Below are positions 1-11,285 of a DNA stretch of 64,000 bases, one piece after another. The notes beneath the pieces are model-generated. The model made no database searches. It was not told where the DNA came from and saw only the letters and a program-made list of their open reading frames with translations. Position 1 is the first letter of the stretch, and every line of letters begins with the position of its first letter. The stretch is from Rhododendron vialii. Its lineage: Eukaryota; Streptophyta; Magnoliopsida; Ericales; Ericaceae. Position numbers and translations under genes: made by a program. The stretch is from NCBI RefSeq assembly GCF_030253575.1, contig NC_080558.1, positions 1,746,001 through 1,810,000 on the forward strand. Reading direction: 5' to 3'.

Positions 1-745
1 GCGGTACTTCTCTGAAAACCTCATCTGATAAATCGAAAGCAATAATTCTTTTGGAACAATTTTGAATTGCATCACAATAAAGGTAATGGAGACATCCATT
101 TAAGAAAATCCCACCAGAGTTTCCCAGAACAGACCGATGCTGGAAATCTTCAACTCTCCTCCAAGCATTAGTTTTTAGTGAATAGACAGCCACGATCACA
201 ACGTCATCAATTACGCCCTCTTCATCAAAGTATGAGAGCATCCAAAGTACCTTGTAATCATCTGTCGATGAGTCATAACCCACACCATACTTATCCAGCA
301 AAACACATTTATTCCAATAATCCCTTCGGACAAATGGGCATATGGGCAGTTTCTTACATTCTCTAGTGGATGGATTCAACAAGAATATGGATTTATCACT
401 ACGGGAAACTAGAAGCAAACCATCGCAAGAACTCAAAACCTGGACCCATTTCTTGGTGTCGTGTTGTTCCACCGTAGGAAACTCAAGTTTTGTGGAGGTC
501 GGATTTACGTGGTTGGGATCCACCGAGTAGAGATTGCCACAGCCCGAAATGATAATAATTTTCTGTACCGCATATTTAGAATTTTTGATCTTGGTTCGAT
601 TGAGGTGGGTTTTGGCGAATTGGGGGTCGGAGATTTGGGATTTCCACGAGAAAGATGTACACTTGAAGCGGTGAAGAGATTTGACGGGTAGTCGAGAGAC
701 TATGTCTTTGATGATATCTTGGGGAAGGTTTTCGCCGCTGGACAT
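1..745 (-). CDS. F-box/FBA protein, copy A (cut by left edge)
   Basis: Likely SCF ubiquitin-ligase receptor: the F-box binds SKP1 and the FBA region would hold a substrate. I translated from the ATG at 745 and found an uninterrupted frame of 248 codons to position 1. It opens MSSGENLPQDIIKDIVSRLP, followed by the F-box pattern VKSLHRFKCTSFSWKSQISD. The FBA hallmarks come next: CDGLLLVSR, LLNPSTREC, YGVGYDSSTDDYK, VYSLKTNAWRR and FLNGCLHYL. The last visible piece is AFDLSDEVFREVP, so about the final 120 residues lie outside the window. The start aligns with the starts of the intact paralogues near 22.5 and 26.4 kb. A TATA box lies about 60 bp upstream. Family membership is clear. The substrate is unknown, and an intact C-terminus cannot be checked. 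Confidence 0.85.
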   Translation of the reverse strand, partial: MSSGENLPQDIIKDIVSRLPVKSLHRFKCTSFSWKSQISDPQFAKTHLNRTKIKNSKYAVQKIIIISGCGNLYSVDPNHVNPTSTKLEFPTVEQHDTKKWVQVLSSCDGLLLVSRSDKSIFLLNPSTRECKKLPICPFVRRDYWNKCVLLDKYGVGYDSSTDDYKVLWMLSYFDEEGVIDDVVIVAVYSLKTNAWRRVEDFQHRSVLGNSGGIFLNGCLHYLYCDAIQNCSKRIIAFDLSDEVFREVP

Positions 746-803
746 GGCTGCCGCCTTCAGATTGGAGGGTGGTGGTAAGTGCCAGAGCTTGGTGGTGGGA
801 GAT

Positions 804-815
804 GCATTTTATAGG
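804..815 (-). promoter_or_regulatory. TATA box of F-box copy A
   Basis: On the minus strand this reads CCTATAAAATGC and lies about 60 bp before the ATG at 745. The same block, a TATA-like core beside an ACAATGC motif, occurs upstream of the F-box copies at 13.3, 17.4 and 26.5 kb, so the promoter was copied together with the genes. Confidence 0.6.
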
Positions 816-1012
816 CATTGTGAGTCGTTGATTGGAGATGGTTACGAGCAAAACCCAAAATAAAAAAAGATTAGAGAGGGTCAACTCAGCTGAGGTGGGA
901 AAATTATTTCGTGTTCGCAAGCAATCCAGTGATGACGAAAAATTATTCCTTGACCATGTTTCATGACCACTTAATAAACACAATGGCCTTAAAAAAAAGA
1001 CAGTCGGTATCA

Positions 1013-1770
1013 TTTAGTTTTAGTTATATTTTCTTACTTTTTCGTAAAATTTTTTGAGATTATCATTCGTCACTAAAGATAACCGTTTCTTAGTTTTTTC
1101 ATCATTAGTGAATTTTTGATCTTTTTGTCTAATTTTGATCATATGTTTTTGCCTTTTAGGTTCATTTCATCAAGATAATTTCTTTTCTTTTTGTTATCCA
1201 AACAATACAAAGCATCAAGGACTGCCATCTTGAATCATTCATCAAAAGGTTATTAGCATGCGAGGACATTGTCATTTCAAATTTCTTTAAAAGAGAGGTC
1301 CATCAAAAATGAAAAAAAAAATTCATTTTAATTTACCATCTTAAAATCAAACAAGTCAAAGTATATTGGTGACAAACAGATTCAATTTGGAGACCAGTCA
1401 CACCGTTTAGACCTCCACTACCGTCAGTCTGTCCCTCCTTCCTCTTACATAATCTGATTCCATACGTATCAAAGTTCTGCAAGTCTAAGATAGGATAAAA
1501 GGAAATGCTCTAACGAATTCTTCATTCAAGAGATTCCATGATTATTGTAATTATATAGCTAAACCAATCAACTAAACAAATTTTGGTTTAAGAGAACCCG
1601 TGATTTATGGGATAGTCTCTTGATATTTGACAACATTATTTACGTATCATAGATTGTTTGGATCTCCAATCTTCATTCTGTATTAGTTCTGAAAACGCGA
1701 ACAAAACTACTGGAAATCAACATTTATACCGAAGCGGACCTTCCTTTCGAGGCATAAAAAATTGGGGGAT
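1013..1770. other. Intergenic, no gene seen
   Basis: AT-rich sequence with no convincing reading frame. A stretch near 1258-1325 (a CATTTCAAATTTCTT core followed by GAGAGGTCCAT) recurs at 8650-8790, so it is part of the duplicated flank of the F-box module. Confidence 0.6.
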
Positions 1771-1972
1771 GGTGCTGTGCAGTGGTGTGCACAGCACCGT
1801 GTTACGCACCTCCAAACCGTCGGATTGTGCATCAAACGGTTCAGATCTTATCTCGGCATGAACGGCTCTCGATCATTGGTTGTCGAGATGAGATCTGAAC
1901 CGTCGGATGCATGATCCGACAGCTCGAAGGTGCGCGCGTAGCACGGTATTATGCACCTCAATGTACAACACC
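1771..1972. mobile_element. Foldback MITE
   Basis: Two arms of about 80 bp form an inverted repeat. The left arm starts GGTGCTGTGCAGTGGTG; the reverse complement of the right end starts GGTGTTGTACATTGAGG. The arms meet around the shared block AGATCTGAACCGTC near 1845 and 1890. No target-site duplication is clear, so the superfamily is left open. Confidence 0.55.
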
Positions 1973-2332
1973 AACCCGAAGTCCAGACAGGATGGTCTGC
2001 CATCTGCATAGGGAGTCCTTAAATCTCTAATTACACGTTTGGTTGGATTCCCTGTATTCTTTAGAAAGTTGAATGTATAAAGAAATCTGTACACTCGAAG
2101 ACTAGAAGTTGTGAAAAGAAAGGAAAACGATAGAAAATCTATACACTTGTAATAAAAGATCCTGGGTTGGTAAGCCAAGACATTGTGTGATTTTAAATTC
2201 ATGCCCTCCGAGGTTTTGCTTTGTGTTTCGTCGTGCAGGTTTCTGTGAATGGGTAGGTTTGGTAATGCTCGATCGTGAGAGAGGTGACAGAGGCATGGTC
2301 GGTTGTCCGGTTTTCATGGTTGAGATCGGTAC
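1973..2332. other. Intergenic, no gene seen
   Basis: No recognisable gene or repeat lies between the foldback element and the LTR element. Confidence 0.5.
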
Positions 2333-2337
2333 TTTAC

Positions 2338-2822
2338 TGACGGCGGATAAAGGGATAGTCGGATAAAACTCACCACCCAAGTTAGGGAACCAACGGGATA
2401 CAGATATCACCACCCGAGGATTTAACTAGGAATACAGGGCGTAGGGAACCGCTCACCACTCAAAGGAATCCACCTAACAGATACAGAAACGATAAACAAG
2501 AAGATAAGTCTTTCTCACAAGCCAAAGGCTATTTTAATTCAACACTCAAAAACTCTGATTTTTCATTTCATTTAGATTACCTATGTATTGGCATAACAAT
2601 AGATGACTCTTCAAGACTCTTAATAAATGCTAAACAAGACTTTGACTCCAAACTATAAGGAAGACTCCTGGAGAAAATAAAAGGCAACTAGAGACATAGA
2701 AAATGAAAGAAAGACTCGTAAAAGAAATACAATAGTAATTTGACTCTTGACTAGAAGCTAGAAAGACACTCAGCATGAACTTCACGTTATTTCCCAATAA
2801 CCATTATAATGGTCCTGCATCA
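2338..2822 (-). repeat. LTR (downstream copy of the element)
   Basis: 485-bp long terminal repeat, about 96% identical to 3840-4323, with TG and CA ends. Confidence 0.9.
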
Positions 2823-3764
2823 TTCTCCCTTTCTTTGGAAAAAAACTCGACCTCGAGTTTTGCTCTTCTTTGCCACAGCACGGTAGGGGCATTTCTTCTT
2901 TTTCTTGGGTGGAACAAATTCTTTTGTGAGGAATGAAGTTTTCTCCCGCTTCATATTCTCCACGTTCGGAAACAATCTGATGGATTTGTCGTTCATCTTC
3001 AATTCATAAACATTCTTCCTTCCTTGATAATTAACGTCTCTGTCCCACTGCCATGGACGGCCCAACAAGACATCACAAGACTCCATTGGCAAGACATTAC
3101 ACCAAATCTTGTCCCAATATTGGCTGCCAATCGAAAACTCCACCAAACAACGCTTAATTACGGGTATTCGTGAACCTTGATTCACCCAACTAACATGATA
3201 AGGCTTGGAAAGATATTCAGTCAGTAGATTTAAGAATGAGACCAGTTGCTGTGAAACATAGTTGCCTTGACTCCCTGAATCCATAATGAAGAGGCACTCA
3301 AATCCGTGAATGATGCCATAAGTCTCAAAAAGTTTGGTGCGTTGTTCAAAAACGAATTCATCTATCCAGTTTGAATGTTCATACTTGCATGTGTTTGAAA
3401 CCCAAGCTGGACTTTGTTGGGTGTTGTGAATTGGCAACACAGAGGTCAGCTTTCCCAATGCAATGCCCTCATCCTCGGGGTCTTCATCATAGATAGTAGG
3501 CTCGGACCAATCAGTCTTGGCTACCATAGTTGTAGTTTTGCACCATTTGCCGCCATCATAAGTATTATCAGCATGGAAATTAGGAAGACATTGCTCATAA
3601 ACCACTGAACCTAGATGTTGATGTCCTTGGACGATTAGGAATCCTTCTTCATTGTACTTATCATAGATTGGAGGCAAATTCCAATCCACCAATGGTTGTG
3701 AAATTGTAAAATCTTCATCGGAAAAATTTTCTCCCCAACGCATGATCTTTCCTCGGTCTTTCAC
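2820..3764 (-). CDS. Retropepsin-domain reading frame of the LTR element
   Basis: A 314-codon frame filling the internal region of the LTR element. A retroviral-type aspartic protease core is visible: the active-site loop FIMDSGSQGNYVS, then a flap-like stretch, then CDVLLGRPWQWDRDV, the usual Ty3/gypsy second motif. The C-terminus is lysine-rich. No polymerase or integrase motifs follow. This is an element fossil rather than a host gene. Confidence 0.75.
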   Translation of the reverse strand: MKDRGKIMRWGENFSDEDFTISQPLVDWNLPPIYDKYNEEGFLIVQGHQHLGSVVYEQCLPNFHADNTYDGGKWCKTTTMVAKTDWSEPTIYDEDPEDEGIALGKLTSVLPIHNTQQSPAWVSNTCKYEHSNWIDEFVFEQRTKLFETYGIIHGFECLFIMDSGSQGNYVSQQLVSFLNLLTEYLSKPYHVSWVNQGSRIPVIKRCLVEFSIGSQYWDKIWCNVLPMESCDVLLGRPWQWDRDVNYQGRKNVYELKMNDKSIRLFPNVENMKREKTSFLTKEFVPPKKKKKCPYRAVAKKSKTRGRVFFQRKGE

Positions 3765-3839
3765 TCACGCGCAACATTTTATTCAAAATGCCACGGGATG
3801 AAAACTCAACAGGGCGGGATCACCGCTCTGATACCAAAC

Positions 3840-4323
3840 TGACGGCGGATAAAGGGATAGTCGGATAAAACTCACCACCCAAGTTAGGGAACCAACGGGA
3901 TACAGATATCACCACCCTAGAATTTAACTAAGAATACAGGGCGTAGGGAACCGCTCACCACTCAAAGAAATCCATCTAAGAGATACAGAAACGATAAACA
4001 AGAAGATAAGTCTTCTCACAAGCCAAAGGCTATTTTAATTCAACACTCAAAAACTCTGATTTTTCATTTCATTTAGATTACCTATATATAGGCATAACAA
4101 TATATGACTCTTCGTGACTCTTAATAAATGCTAAACAAGACTTTGACTCCAAACTATAAGGAAGACTCCTAGAGAAAATAAAAGACAACTAAAGACATAG
4201 AAAATGAAAGAAAGACTCGTAAAAGAAATACAAAAGTAATTAGACTCTTGACTAGAAGCTAAAAAGACACTCAACATGAACTTCACGTTATTTCCCAATA
4301 ACCATTATAATGGTCCTGCATCA
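3840..4323 (-). repeat. LTR (upstream copy of the element)
   Basis: 484-bp long terminal repeat paired with 2338-2822. The tRNA-Met primer-binding site lies directly inside it. Confidence 0.9.
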
Positions 4324-4328
4324 TTTAC

Positions 4329-5066
4329 TTGCTAATTTCGTGGAATTTTTGTATGCTATTATTCTTTCTTTCAAACGCTTGGCCGTCCGGTTTTCTCGCT
4401 TCAAATTAGTACTCTTTTTCCTGATTTCGCCGAAGTTTTGTACTTGGTGTGCTCGGCGCCGTCTTTGAACGAGAGGTAGGCTTCGTTCTTGGCACTTCGG
4501 TTCTTTAATTCGCCGAATTTCTGTACCAGTGGAGCCGATTTATTTTTACTAAGTCATGATGACGACATTGTTGCTCCAGCGGTCTACGTTTTTAAAGGAG
4601 GAGCGAGATCAATTATTGGTTCACCGCATTCCGGTCGTGCTGCAATCAAAGAAGAGGCGTGAGAAGAGGTAAATTATTGATTTATTTTCAGTTTTAATTA
4701 ATTCGATTCGATTTCGATTGGATTCCATGAGTTAGGGCAAAGAATTTTTCAGACCATATTTTAGACAGATTTTGCGTTTATGAGTTGCTGGAATAGGAAT
4801 GCTATAGCTCCCAATGATGTATTCAACTAAGAAATTAATTCACCCACAGTTCTGGTCTAAGTTTATTGATTTATTTCCAGTTTTGATTCTGATTCGATTA
4901 TATGATTTAGGGAAAACAGTTTTCGACTCTGAAGTTGATATATTCTAATTGAATAATAGTTACTCATCCCTTTATTTGACATCCAAATCAACGTAAACGA
5001 AGCCTTAGTATTGTATAGTTTGTTCCAAAATGGATGGAATTACGGAGTGAATATGGTGGGGTGCAG
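4329..5066. other. Intergenic, no gene recognised
   Basis: A short frame near 4556-4674 ends just before a GTAAATT donor-like site but matches nothing I know. It does not resemble ARC6 exon 1, which would be expected upstream of the ARC6 fragment. Confidence 0.4.
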
Positions 5067-5306
5067 GTTCCTGGAGCTTTGTGCGTGTTATAAGAAGCAA
5101 GAGAGACTGAGGTGGTTCTTGATCAAATCAGAGAGAGTTTGTCAGAGAGTTTGTCAAAAGAGAGGTTGCCTAAGGCATGTAAGCAAGATGTTGTTTTGAC
5201 TGTAGCGCTCGCTTATTTTGACGTTTCAAGGGATTCAATGGTGGTGACCCCGCCAGATTTTATCAAGGGGTGTGAAGTGCTAGAGAGGGCATTGAAGTTG
5301 TTACAG

Positions 5307-5310
<4 letters not shown>

Positions 5311-5371
<61 letters not shown>
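5311..5371 (+). repeat. (CT)n microsatellite in the ARC6 fragment intron
   Basis: About 30 uninterrupted CT units directly after the exon-1 donor of the ARC6 fragment. Confidence 0.95.
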
Positions 5372-5376
<5 letters not shown>

Positions 5377-6542
5377 TCCCTCTCCCCATTAGCTTCCTTT
5401 TATTGAACTAACTGCCTTGACATGCCAATGAATCTATTCTTGATTAGTAGTTCCTCTATGCTAAAATAGTTCGATGGTAAAATGAGATACTGCCAGTCTG
5501 CCACTGACTTACAGCAACCCAAAGCCCGGGTGATGTGCAGTTCTACTTTTATTGGTGCTTGATTGGATGTGTTAATATTTTACATGGTGCCTTCTTTGGC
5601 AACCTCAGTTACGTGAATATATTTGTTGTTCTTCGAGGGTATATTTTCACTTTTCTTGGCATAGTTTTTTAAACCTGTCAAGGTTGGTGATTTTTATCCT
5701 GCTCAGTTTTATCTTTTTGTTTGGAAACTTTTGCGAGGTGTCTCGTATAAGGTCAAATTGATTTAGCGGGCACTAATTTATCAATGATTTGACATCAAAA
5801 CCCTTTGGAAAACGTGTTTTGGAAATTTTGGACTTAGTTTGGATCCTAAAAATATGTTTATGATTATTTATGTATTTTGTCAGATGTTCGTTTGATGAGT
5901 TATGGGTATTGAGTCTATTGGCACATATATTAGATCACTTCCAATACAGATTTGGTTTTTGTACTGTAGTATCCAATTTTGTGATGATATCTTTGCTGGC
6001 TGGTGTTTTGCAATTGTTTTTGTACTTTGTGTTAAATATGGGGATGCCATATGCTCATGGACTAATTCCTGATTCCATTAAACACTTCTGGTTGCAATTT
6101 GGTAAGATATGTTTTCTTGTGCTCTTCTAAAGTGGGCAGCAAAAACGATGAAAGAGTTCGGCATTACATTTTCACTCTTTAAGTTTGGCCATACGTGCCA
6201 TTCTTGAACAGATTCGTTGAGTATTGTTTTCATGCAGGAGGAAGGTGCCAGCAGCCTTGCACCAGATTTAAAATCACAGATTGATGAGACATTGGAAGAG
6301 ATCACCCCACTTTTTGTTCTTGAGCTCCTATCTTTACCTCTTGCTGAAAAGTATTAGACGAAAAGGAGAGAAGGTCTTCAAGGCATGCGCAATATTCTGA
6401 GGGCTGTTGGAGGAGGGGGTGCAGCTACCATTGCTGGTGGCTTTACTTGTGAAGGCTTCATGAATGAGGCCTTCTTACGTGTGACTGCGGCAGAACAAGT
6501 ATTCATCACGGTATCTTTTCAAAACCAATCTTCTGAGTTTTA

Positions 6543-6852
6543 GAGCATCTCCAACCCAATCCTCCATTTATCAAAGTAACGTTCTACGATAAAAATAGTG
6601 GGGTTAGAGGATGTCGCTACTCAAGCATATGCCAACTGGACGTCTTTATATCTTTATTTTCATCTTCTCATTCCGAATTCAATATTTTTTTTCTACTTTT
6701 GTTCTCAGAAGTGGATTGGAGACGGCCCCCCCGGCCCCCTTTTTTATCCTGCACCCACTGTTTCGAGTGTCAATTCATTCTTTCAAATGGAGGGTTTTTG
6801 GTGGAGCGCCATTATTGTTGCTAGAGTGACAGAGGATTGATTGGAGATGCTC
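6543..6852. mobile_element. Tourist-like (PIF/Harbinger) MITE
   Basis: 310 bp with terminal inverted repeats GAGCATCTCCAACCCAATCC on the left and GAGCATCTCCAATCAATCC as the reverse complement of the right end. Flanked by a TTA target duplication (6540-6542, 6853-6855), the signature of PIF/Harbinger. It lies inside an intron of the ARC6 fragment. Confidence 0.9.
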
Positions 6853-7799
6853 TTATGATTTGTGTTCATTTGTAGTCGTTTCTTATCTTACTGTCTTTTG
6901 TTGTCCCACATTGGTAAAAGGTTGATTTTTTCGTTGCCACACCAAGTAACATACCTGCAGAAAGTTTCAAAGTTTATGGTGTGGCACTTGCACTTGTTGC
7001 TCAGGCTTTCATGGGTAAGAAACCTCATCTCATCAAAGACGCCAACAACTTGTTTCAACAACTTCAGCAGATCAAAGTAGCTACTTTGGCAAATCCTGTT
7101 TACATGAATCCTGTGAAAGATAACCGTGAGATGGACTTTGCTTTGGAAAGGGGTCTCTGTTCGTTGCTCATTGGGGAGCTGGATGACTGTCACCCATGGT
7201 TGGGCTTGGACAATGACATTTCACCTTTTAGAGATCCATCTTATCGTTGACTTTGTCTTGGAACATTCCAAGGATGATAAGGATATCGATTTTCTTCCTG
7301 GACTTTGTAAATTGTTGGAGACATGGTTAATGGATGTGGTTTTTCCAAGATTTAGAGACACTAATGACATTATAACGTTCAAGCTTGGTGATTATTATGA
7401 TGATCCCACAATCCTCAGATATTTAGAAAGTCTTGATGGAGTTGGTGGGTCCCAGTTGGCTGCTGCAGCTGCTATTGTAAAAATTGGGGCTGAAGCTACT
7501 GCAGTGCTTGATAGTGTGAAGGTTAGTGCAATTAAGGCACTGCAGAAGGTGTTTCCTCTTGGGAAAGTGGATGGGAGTGTTAAACATGGAGAAGATGGAC
7601 AGATAAATAGTTCTGTTATGGTTTTAGAAAGTGAGGAGACGGGGCGACAGGATCAAGATGATTCCACTAACAAACTTGATATTGTTGAGGAAAACAATAA
7701 CGATGAACAAAGTGAGCAAGGAATGGTTGCTCACAGAATAAAAGATGCAAGTATGAAGATTATGTGTGCTGGTGTAAGGGATACGCTAGCATTTTTTAA

Positions 7800-8690
7800 G
7801 TTTATGATCTCTTATATATGATATAGTTTTGCCATGACAGATATGACTTGAATAATGCAATTCTTGCAGAGGAAAAACACTTGCCTATGTAAGTAACTCC
7901 ATTCAGATCCTAATAATGATGATTACTTTCCGCATTATCATTATCGTCATTATTGTTTATGTGGTTGTGTTGATCAAGAAACACCTCAGGATAACATGAA
8001 TTCTTTATGTGGCTGTGTTGTAGATGTTAGAAAATCGAACTGCTGCTTGAATGGAGGAAATTACTTAGTGATAATATAATCACAAGGGAAGTGCATGGCA
8101 CAGTGCATTTGTCTTAAAAAATTGCCTCTGCCTTGTCTATAAAAACTATCCATTTTGCGAAAAGTATCCATTTTGCGAAACTAACTCTAGCCAGCTTTGA
8201 ATATAGCTTGTAATCTTGCTCTTCCATCCCTCCACTTTTCGAGAGTGTGGATTAGAATTTCGTATCACATTGTACGGCATACTGTAGAAATGAAATCCAA
8301 ATCTGCAGTCTTGTTTTGGTTCTGCTTGTTCTTGTTCTTGTCATGTACCTGGACTAACCCTTAAACACACCAAATTACACCAGATTGTGCTACTATATTG
8401 TTAGTTTTAGGACAACAGATTGTATTAACCCTTTGGAATTAGTTCATTTAGCATGAAGGAAGAGCTTGCACTCGACTCTCTCAAACACACCAAATTACAC
8501 CAGCCATACAAAACTACCAATATCATGCTCTAATAACTTCACATCTTCAGACACTACCACAGCCAAACAAAACTTCCAAACAACAAATCAACAAATGAGC
8601 ACGTGGAAACGTGCAACACACGTGCATTACACTAGTATGTCTAACACGAGAGGACAGAGTCATTTCAAATTTCTTAGGAGAGAGGTCCAT
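7800..8690. other. Intergenic, no gene seen
   Basis: AT-rich, with only short open frames. The end (8640-8700) matches the duplicated flank near 1260. Confidence 0.5.
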
Positions 8691-8798
8691 AAAATATGAA
8701 AAAAACTGCGCATCTCTTCTTCCGTCCCTTTTTAAATGTCCACTACAGTTTTGCGTCCCTTTTTAGGAGAGAGGTCCATTGTGGACATTCCAAGCTTA

Positions 8799-9587
8799 TC
8801 ACTTGGAAGTTTGGTCCAAGATTCTTACTCCGTAATCCTCCATCATCCAAGCTTGAACTTGGTCATGACGGTGACTAAAAACCAAACAAAGACGATCCCC
8901 GAGAACCTCCAACGTATAGTACGTGTCATTCTCGGAATCATCCGGACAAGTAGGCAACGACAATTCACTGAAAACCTCATCCGATAAATCGAAAGCAACA
9001 TATTTAGGGGTAAAAGGACTCCAACAATGGAAATGGAGACACCCATTTAAGAATACCCCCACAAGGGCTTGCCGCAAGGGCATAATGGATATCTTGAATT
9101 CTCCTCCAAGCATTAGTTTTCAGAGAATAGACAACACTGGATGATGAAGGTTCAGTGTAATAGGAAGTGAGCATCACAACCTTGTAATTATCTGTGAAGG
9201 GATCGTAACCAACACCGCACACAGAACGGTGACCGTGACCCAATGAACTGGATTGAGTACCAAAGGGATTGTGGGAAGTTTTACATTCTCTACTGGCTGG
9301 ATTCCACAAGAAGAGCTCCACATCTTGACTATTGGCTGGAAGAAAGAAGAGCTCCACATCTTCACGGAAACTATCTTGATGGGAAACTAGAAGCAAACCA
9401 TTGACAGAGATGTTTGGGGGTTTTGGTCTTGGTTTGATTGAGATGGGTTTTGGTGAAATGGGGGTCGGAGATTAGGGAATTCCACGAGGGAGAAACACAC
9501 TTGAATCGACAAAGGGATTTGATTGACGGTTAGTCGAGAGGGTATGTCAGTTACGATTTCTTGGGGAAGTATCCCACCCTTGGTCAT
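8799..9587 (-). pseudogene. F-box/FBA protein, copy B, decayed
   Basis: The reading begins at ATG 9587 (MTKGGILPQEIVTDIPSRL) and matches the F-box of the intact paralogues, then loses frame after SRLTVNQIPL. About 50 codons between the end of the F-box and the GLLLVS motif are deleted near 9400. A second frame (9396 down) shows WNPASREC, VGYDPFTDNYK and VYSLKTNAWRR. A third (9113 down) shows GVFLNGCLHF, AFDLSDEVF and WMMEDYGV, then stops at 8799, so the last part of the FBA domain is missing. It shares with copy C an in-frame 36-bp duplication (VELF..LPANSQD). At least two frameshifts and one deletion make it non-functional. Confidence 0.85.
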
Positions 9588-9861
9588 GGTCGCCGCCTTC
9601 GTATGCGAGTCCAAATCGACGGAGGGCAGGAGCTGTGTCGGGTGCTTGCGGAGGGTTGTGGTAATTGGTGGAGAAGTGGTTAAGGCATTGTGTTTAATAT
9701 GCAAATTATACTTCGCGTCAGGACTATGCAGTGGAAAAGTTATTTGGTGCTAGCTCCTTGAAGCAACGCGGTGATGACGGAAGCTTATAGATTCTTAACT
9801 ACTACTACTCTATATATTACAAAAAACTCATGACCAAGCGTAACGCTCGCATTGACAAAAA

Positions 9862-11285
9862 CTCATGACCAAGCATCTATAGTGTCTCTTGGAATACCAA
9901 TACTGTGTGGGAGACTTCAAATCCTACATGGCGGAGTAACGATCACTTTTGAAGCCAAAATAAGCTCTAACTCGGTTATCATGTGAATTGCTTTGCCATG
10001 ACATTCAATCCGTGCCCTTTTCCAAGGGATCAATTTTTGCTAAAAAAAGTGTCCATTTAAGAATGAAACCTTCGGGAAAAAATTTCGATACTCTAAAGTT
10101 TAAGCTAAGGTAGTAAACGATGATTTTCTTGATGTCAAACGTGGAGATGTCAATTCACCACTTAAGTCTCCAAAAACATTGACATCTTCAAATTAGAGGC
10201 CAAGGTTGGAAATCTTACGTTTCACCACGAGTGCCGAGCCATCTTTCCGTAGGTCTAATGTATCAAAGGCCCAGGGGTCATATGTTCATAAAAAAAAAAA
10301 ATGTATCCAAAAGTTTTAACATTGGCCTGATATCTTATTGGTATCCTTGATGCTTATTTTTGCAACAACTCCAAACCCTAAAGCCCAATGAGGCCGTGTC
10401 TTGGTAGGTGCAGGATGTGAATGGTAAGGTTTTCAGAAGCTTGGTCTTTAGAAGCTCATTTCTGGTAATGGTATTTCACATAAGCTAATCTCTGGTATTG
10501 GTACTAATTGGTATTGGTATTGGTATTTCACTCCAACCATAGTTTTATATCGCGGTATCGGTCGCGGTTTATCGGTAACGGGACGTATCGGTGATACATT
10601 GCGGGAATCGGGTGACGCGGTCGTGAATTTTTAAAAATCATTAACAACATGTATAAAACTTGAAAAATATACTTTTGCGGCTTTTGCCCCCAACATTGGC
10701 TTACTTTTCTCTAGTCCCACATTGGCAAGTTACAAAACTTCTATCTACTTTAAATGAATTTGCACTCTAGTTAGTTTGTGAATGAGGACTCAAGGAAAGG
10801 TTTAGCGTGCTTAGGAAAATGGGCGGCAATTTGGAAAATTGATTTGAAAACTAATTAACTGGGTGTGCATCACGAGTTATTTGAACAGGGGGTGCAAATC
10901 CTGGATTTGAACCTCGTGCGCAAAATGTGTTTTTTTTTTTTTTTTTTTCCGTTTGTTTCACTCCAACTGCTTTTTTTTTCCCTTTTTTTCACTCCAACTG
11001 CTTGTACACTGTTCTAAGTTACCACTGCTAAAAATGGAGAATAAAAAACCCGATCCGCTGGAATATATTAAATGGAAAACTACCACAGAAACAACCAAAA
11101 CGGCCTTGGAATTACTTAAAAATTAACAATCAGTTAACTAAGCTCCTCGCCAAGCAATTTAACCAAAGCTACAAAAAAATAAATAAATAAAAATGAGAGG
11201 CTTCGGTGGAAATCAAAAGGGCCAGGAGATAAACTGCCGAAGAGCATATCTAGCTAGAACATGGACTGGACCACGTCGTGAGTCT
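9862..11285. repeat. Duplicated F-box flank, copy 1 (pair of 17727-18375)
   Basis: The blocks 9862-10228 and 11082-11285 match 17727-18375 in order. Examples are the GGAATACCAA stretch near 9890 and 17760, and CTAGCTAGAACATGGACTGG near 11250 and 18270. Copy 1 differs by an extra block, 10229-11081. Confidence 0.8.
10229..11081. mobile_element. 853-bp insertion in duplicated flank, class unknown
   Basis: Present here but absent from the paralogous flank at 17.7-18.4 kb. Its edges show a direct repeat ACCAC (10224-10228, 11082-11086), so it looks like an insertion with a 5-bp duplication. It includes a GATATCGCGGTATCGG-like palindromic patch near 10545-10620 and a T-tract at 10926-10949. No coding capacity or clear terminal repeat is seen. 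Confidence 0.55.

Larger units (their letters stand above)
2338..4323 (-). mobile_element. Ty3/gypsy-type LTR element, protease-only fossil
   Basis: A compact LTR retrotransposon of 1,986 bp, minus orientation, flanked by a 5-bp target duplication TTTAC (2333-2337 and 4324-4328). The LTRs are 2338-2822 and 3840-4323, each with TG...CA ends. Next to the upstream LTR is a primer-binding site matching initiator-Met tRNA (TGGTATCAGAGC, plus coordinates about 3826-3837). A purine-rich tract ending AAAGGGAGAA abuts the other LTR. The internal region of about 1 kb carries one frame with a retropepsin domain; gag, reverse transcriptase and integrase are not present, so it is a non-autonomous derivative. 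The LTRs differ by about 4% by eye. With a rate often used for plants this suggests an insertion one to a few million years old. Confidence 0.9.
5067..7790 (+). pseudogene. ARC6: ARC6 central fragment, plastid-division pseudogene
   Basis: ARC6 is a J-like inner-envelope protein that anchors FtsZ during chloroplast division. Three stretches match its stromal middle part. The first, 5067-5306, starts VPGALC and continues KERLPKACKQDVVL to ALKLLQ. The second, 6238 to about 6498, begins EEGASSLAPDLK and includes RNILRAVGGGG. The third, about 6921-7790, carries VALALVAQAFMGKKPHL, GLCKLLETWL and KLGDYYDDP. Intron boundaries are still recognisable (acceptors at 5066, 6237 and about 6920). It is dead: TAA at 5091-5093, TAG at 6355-6357, and one extra T near 7239-7241 shifts the frame. 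The J-like N-terminus and the C-terminal IMS region are absent, so only the middle of the gene was copied. A Tourist MITE sits in the last intron. Confidence 0.85.

Noticed and set aside
576-1013. 145-codon frame opposite the start of F-box copy A
   Set aside because: It is the same strand read one base out of register with the F-box codons; the true frame is the one with the F-box motif.
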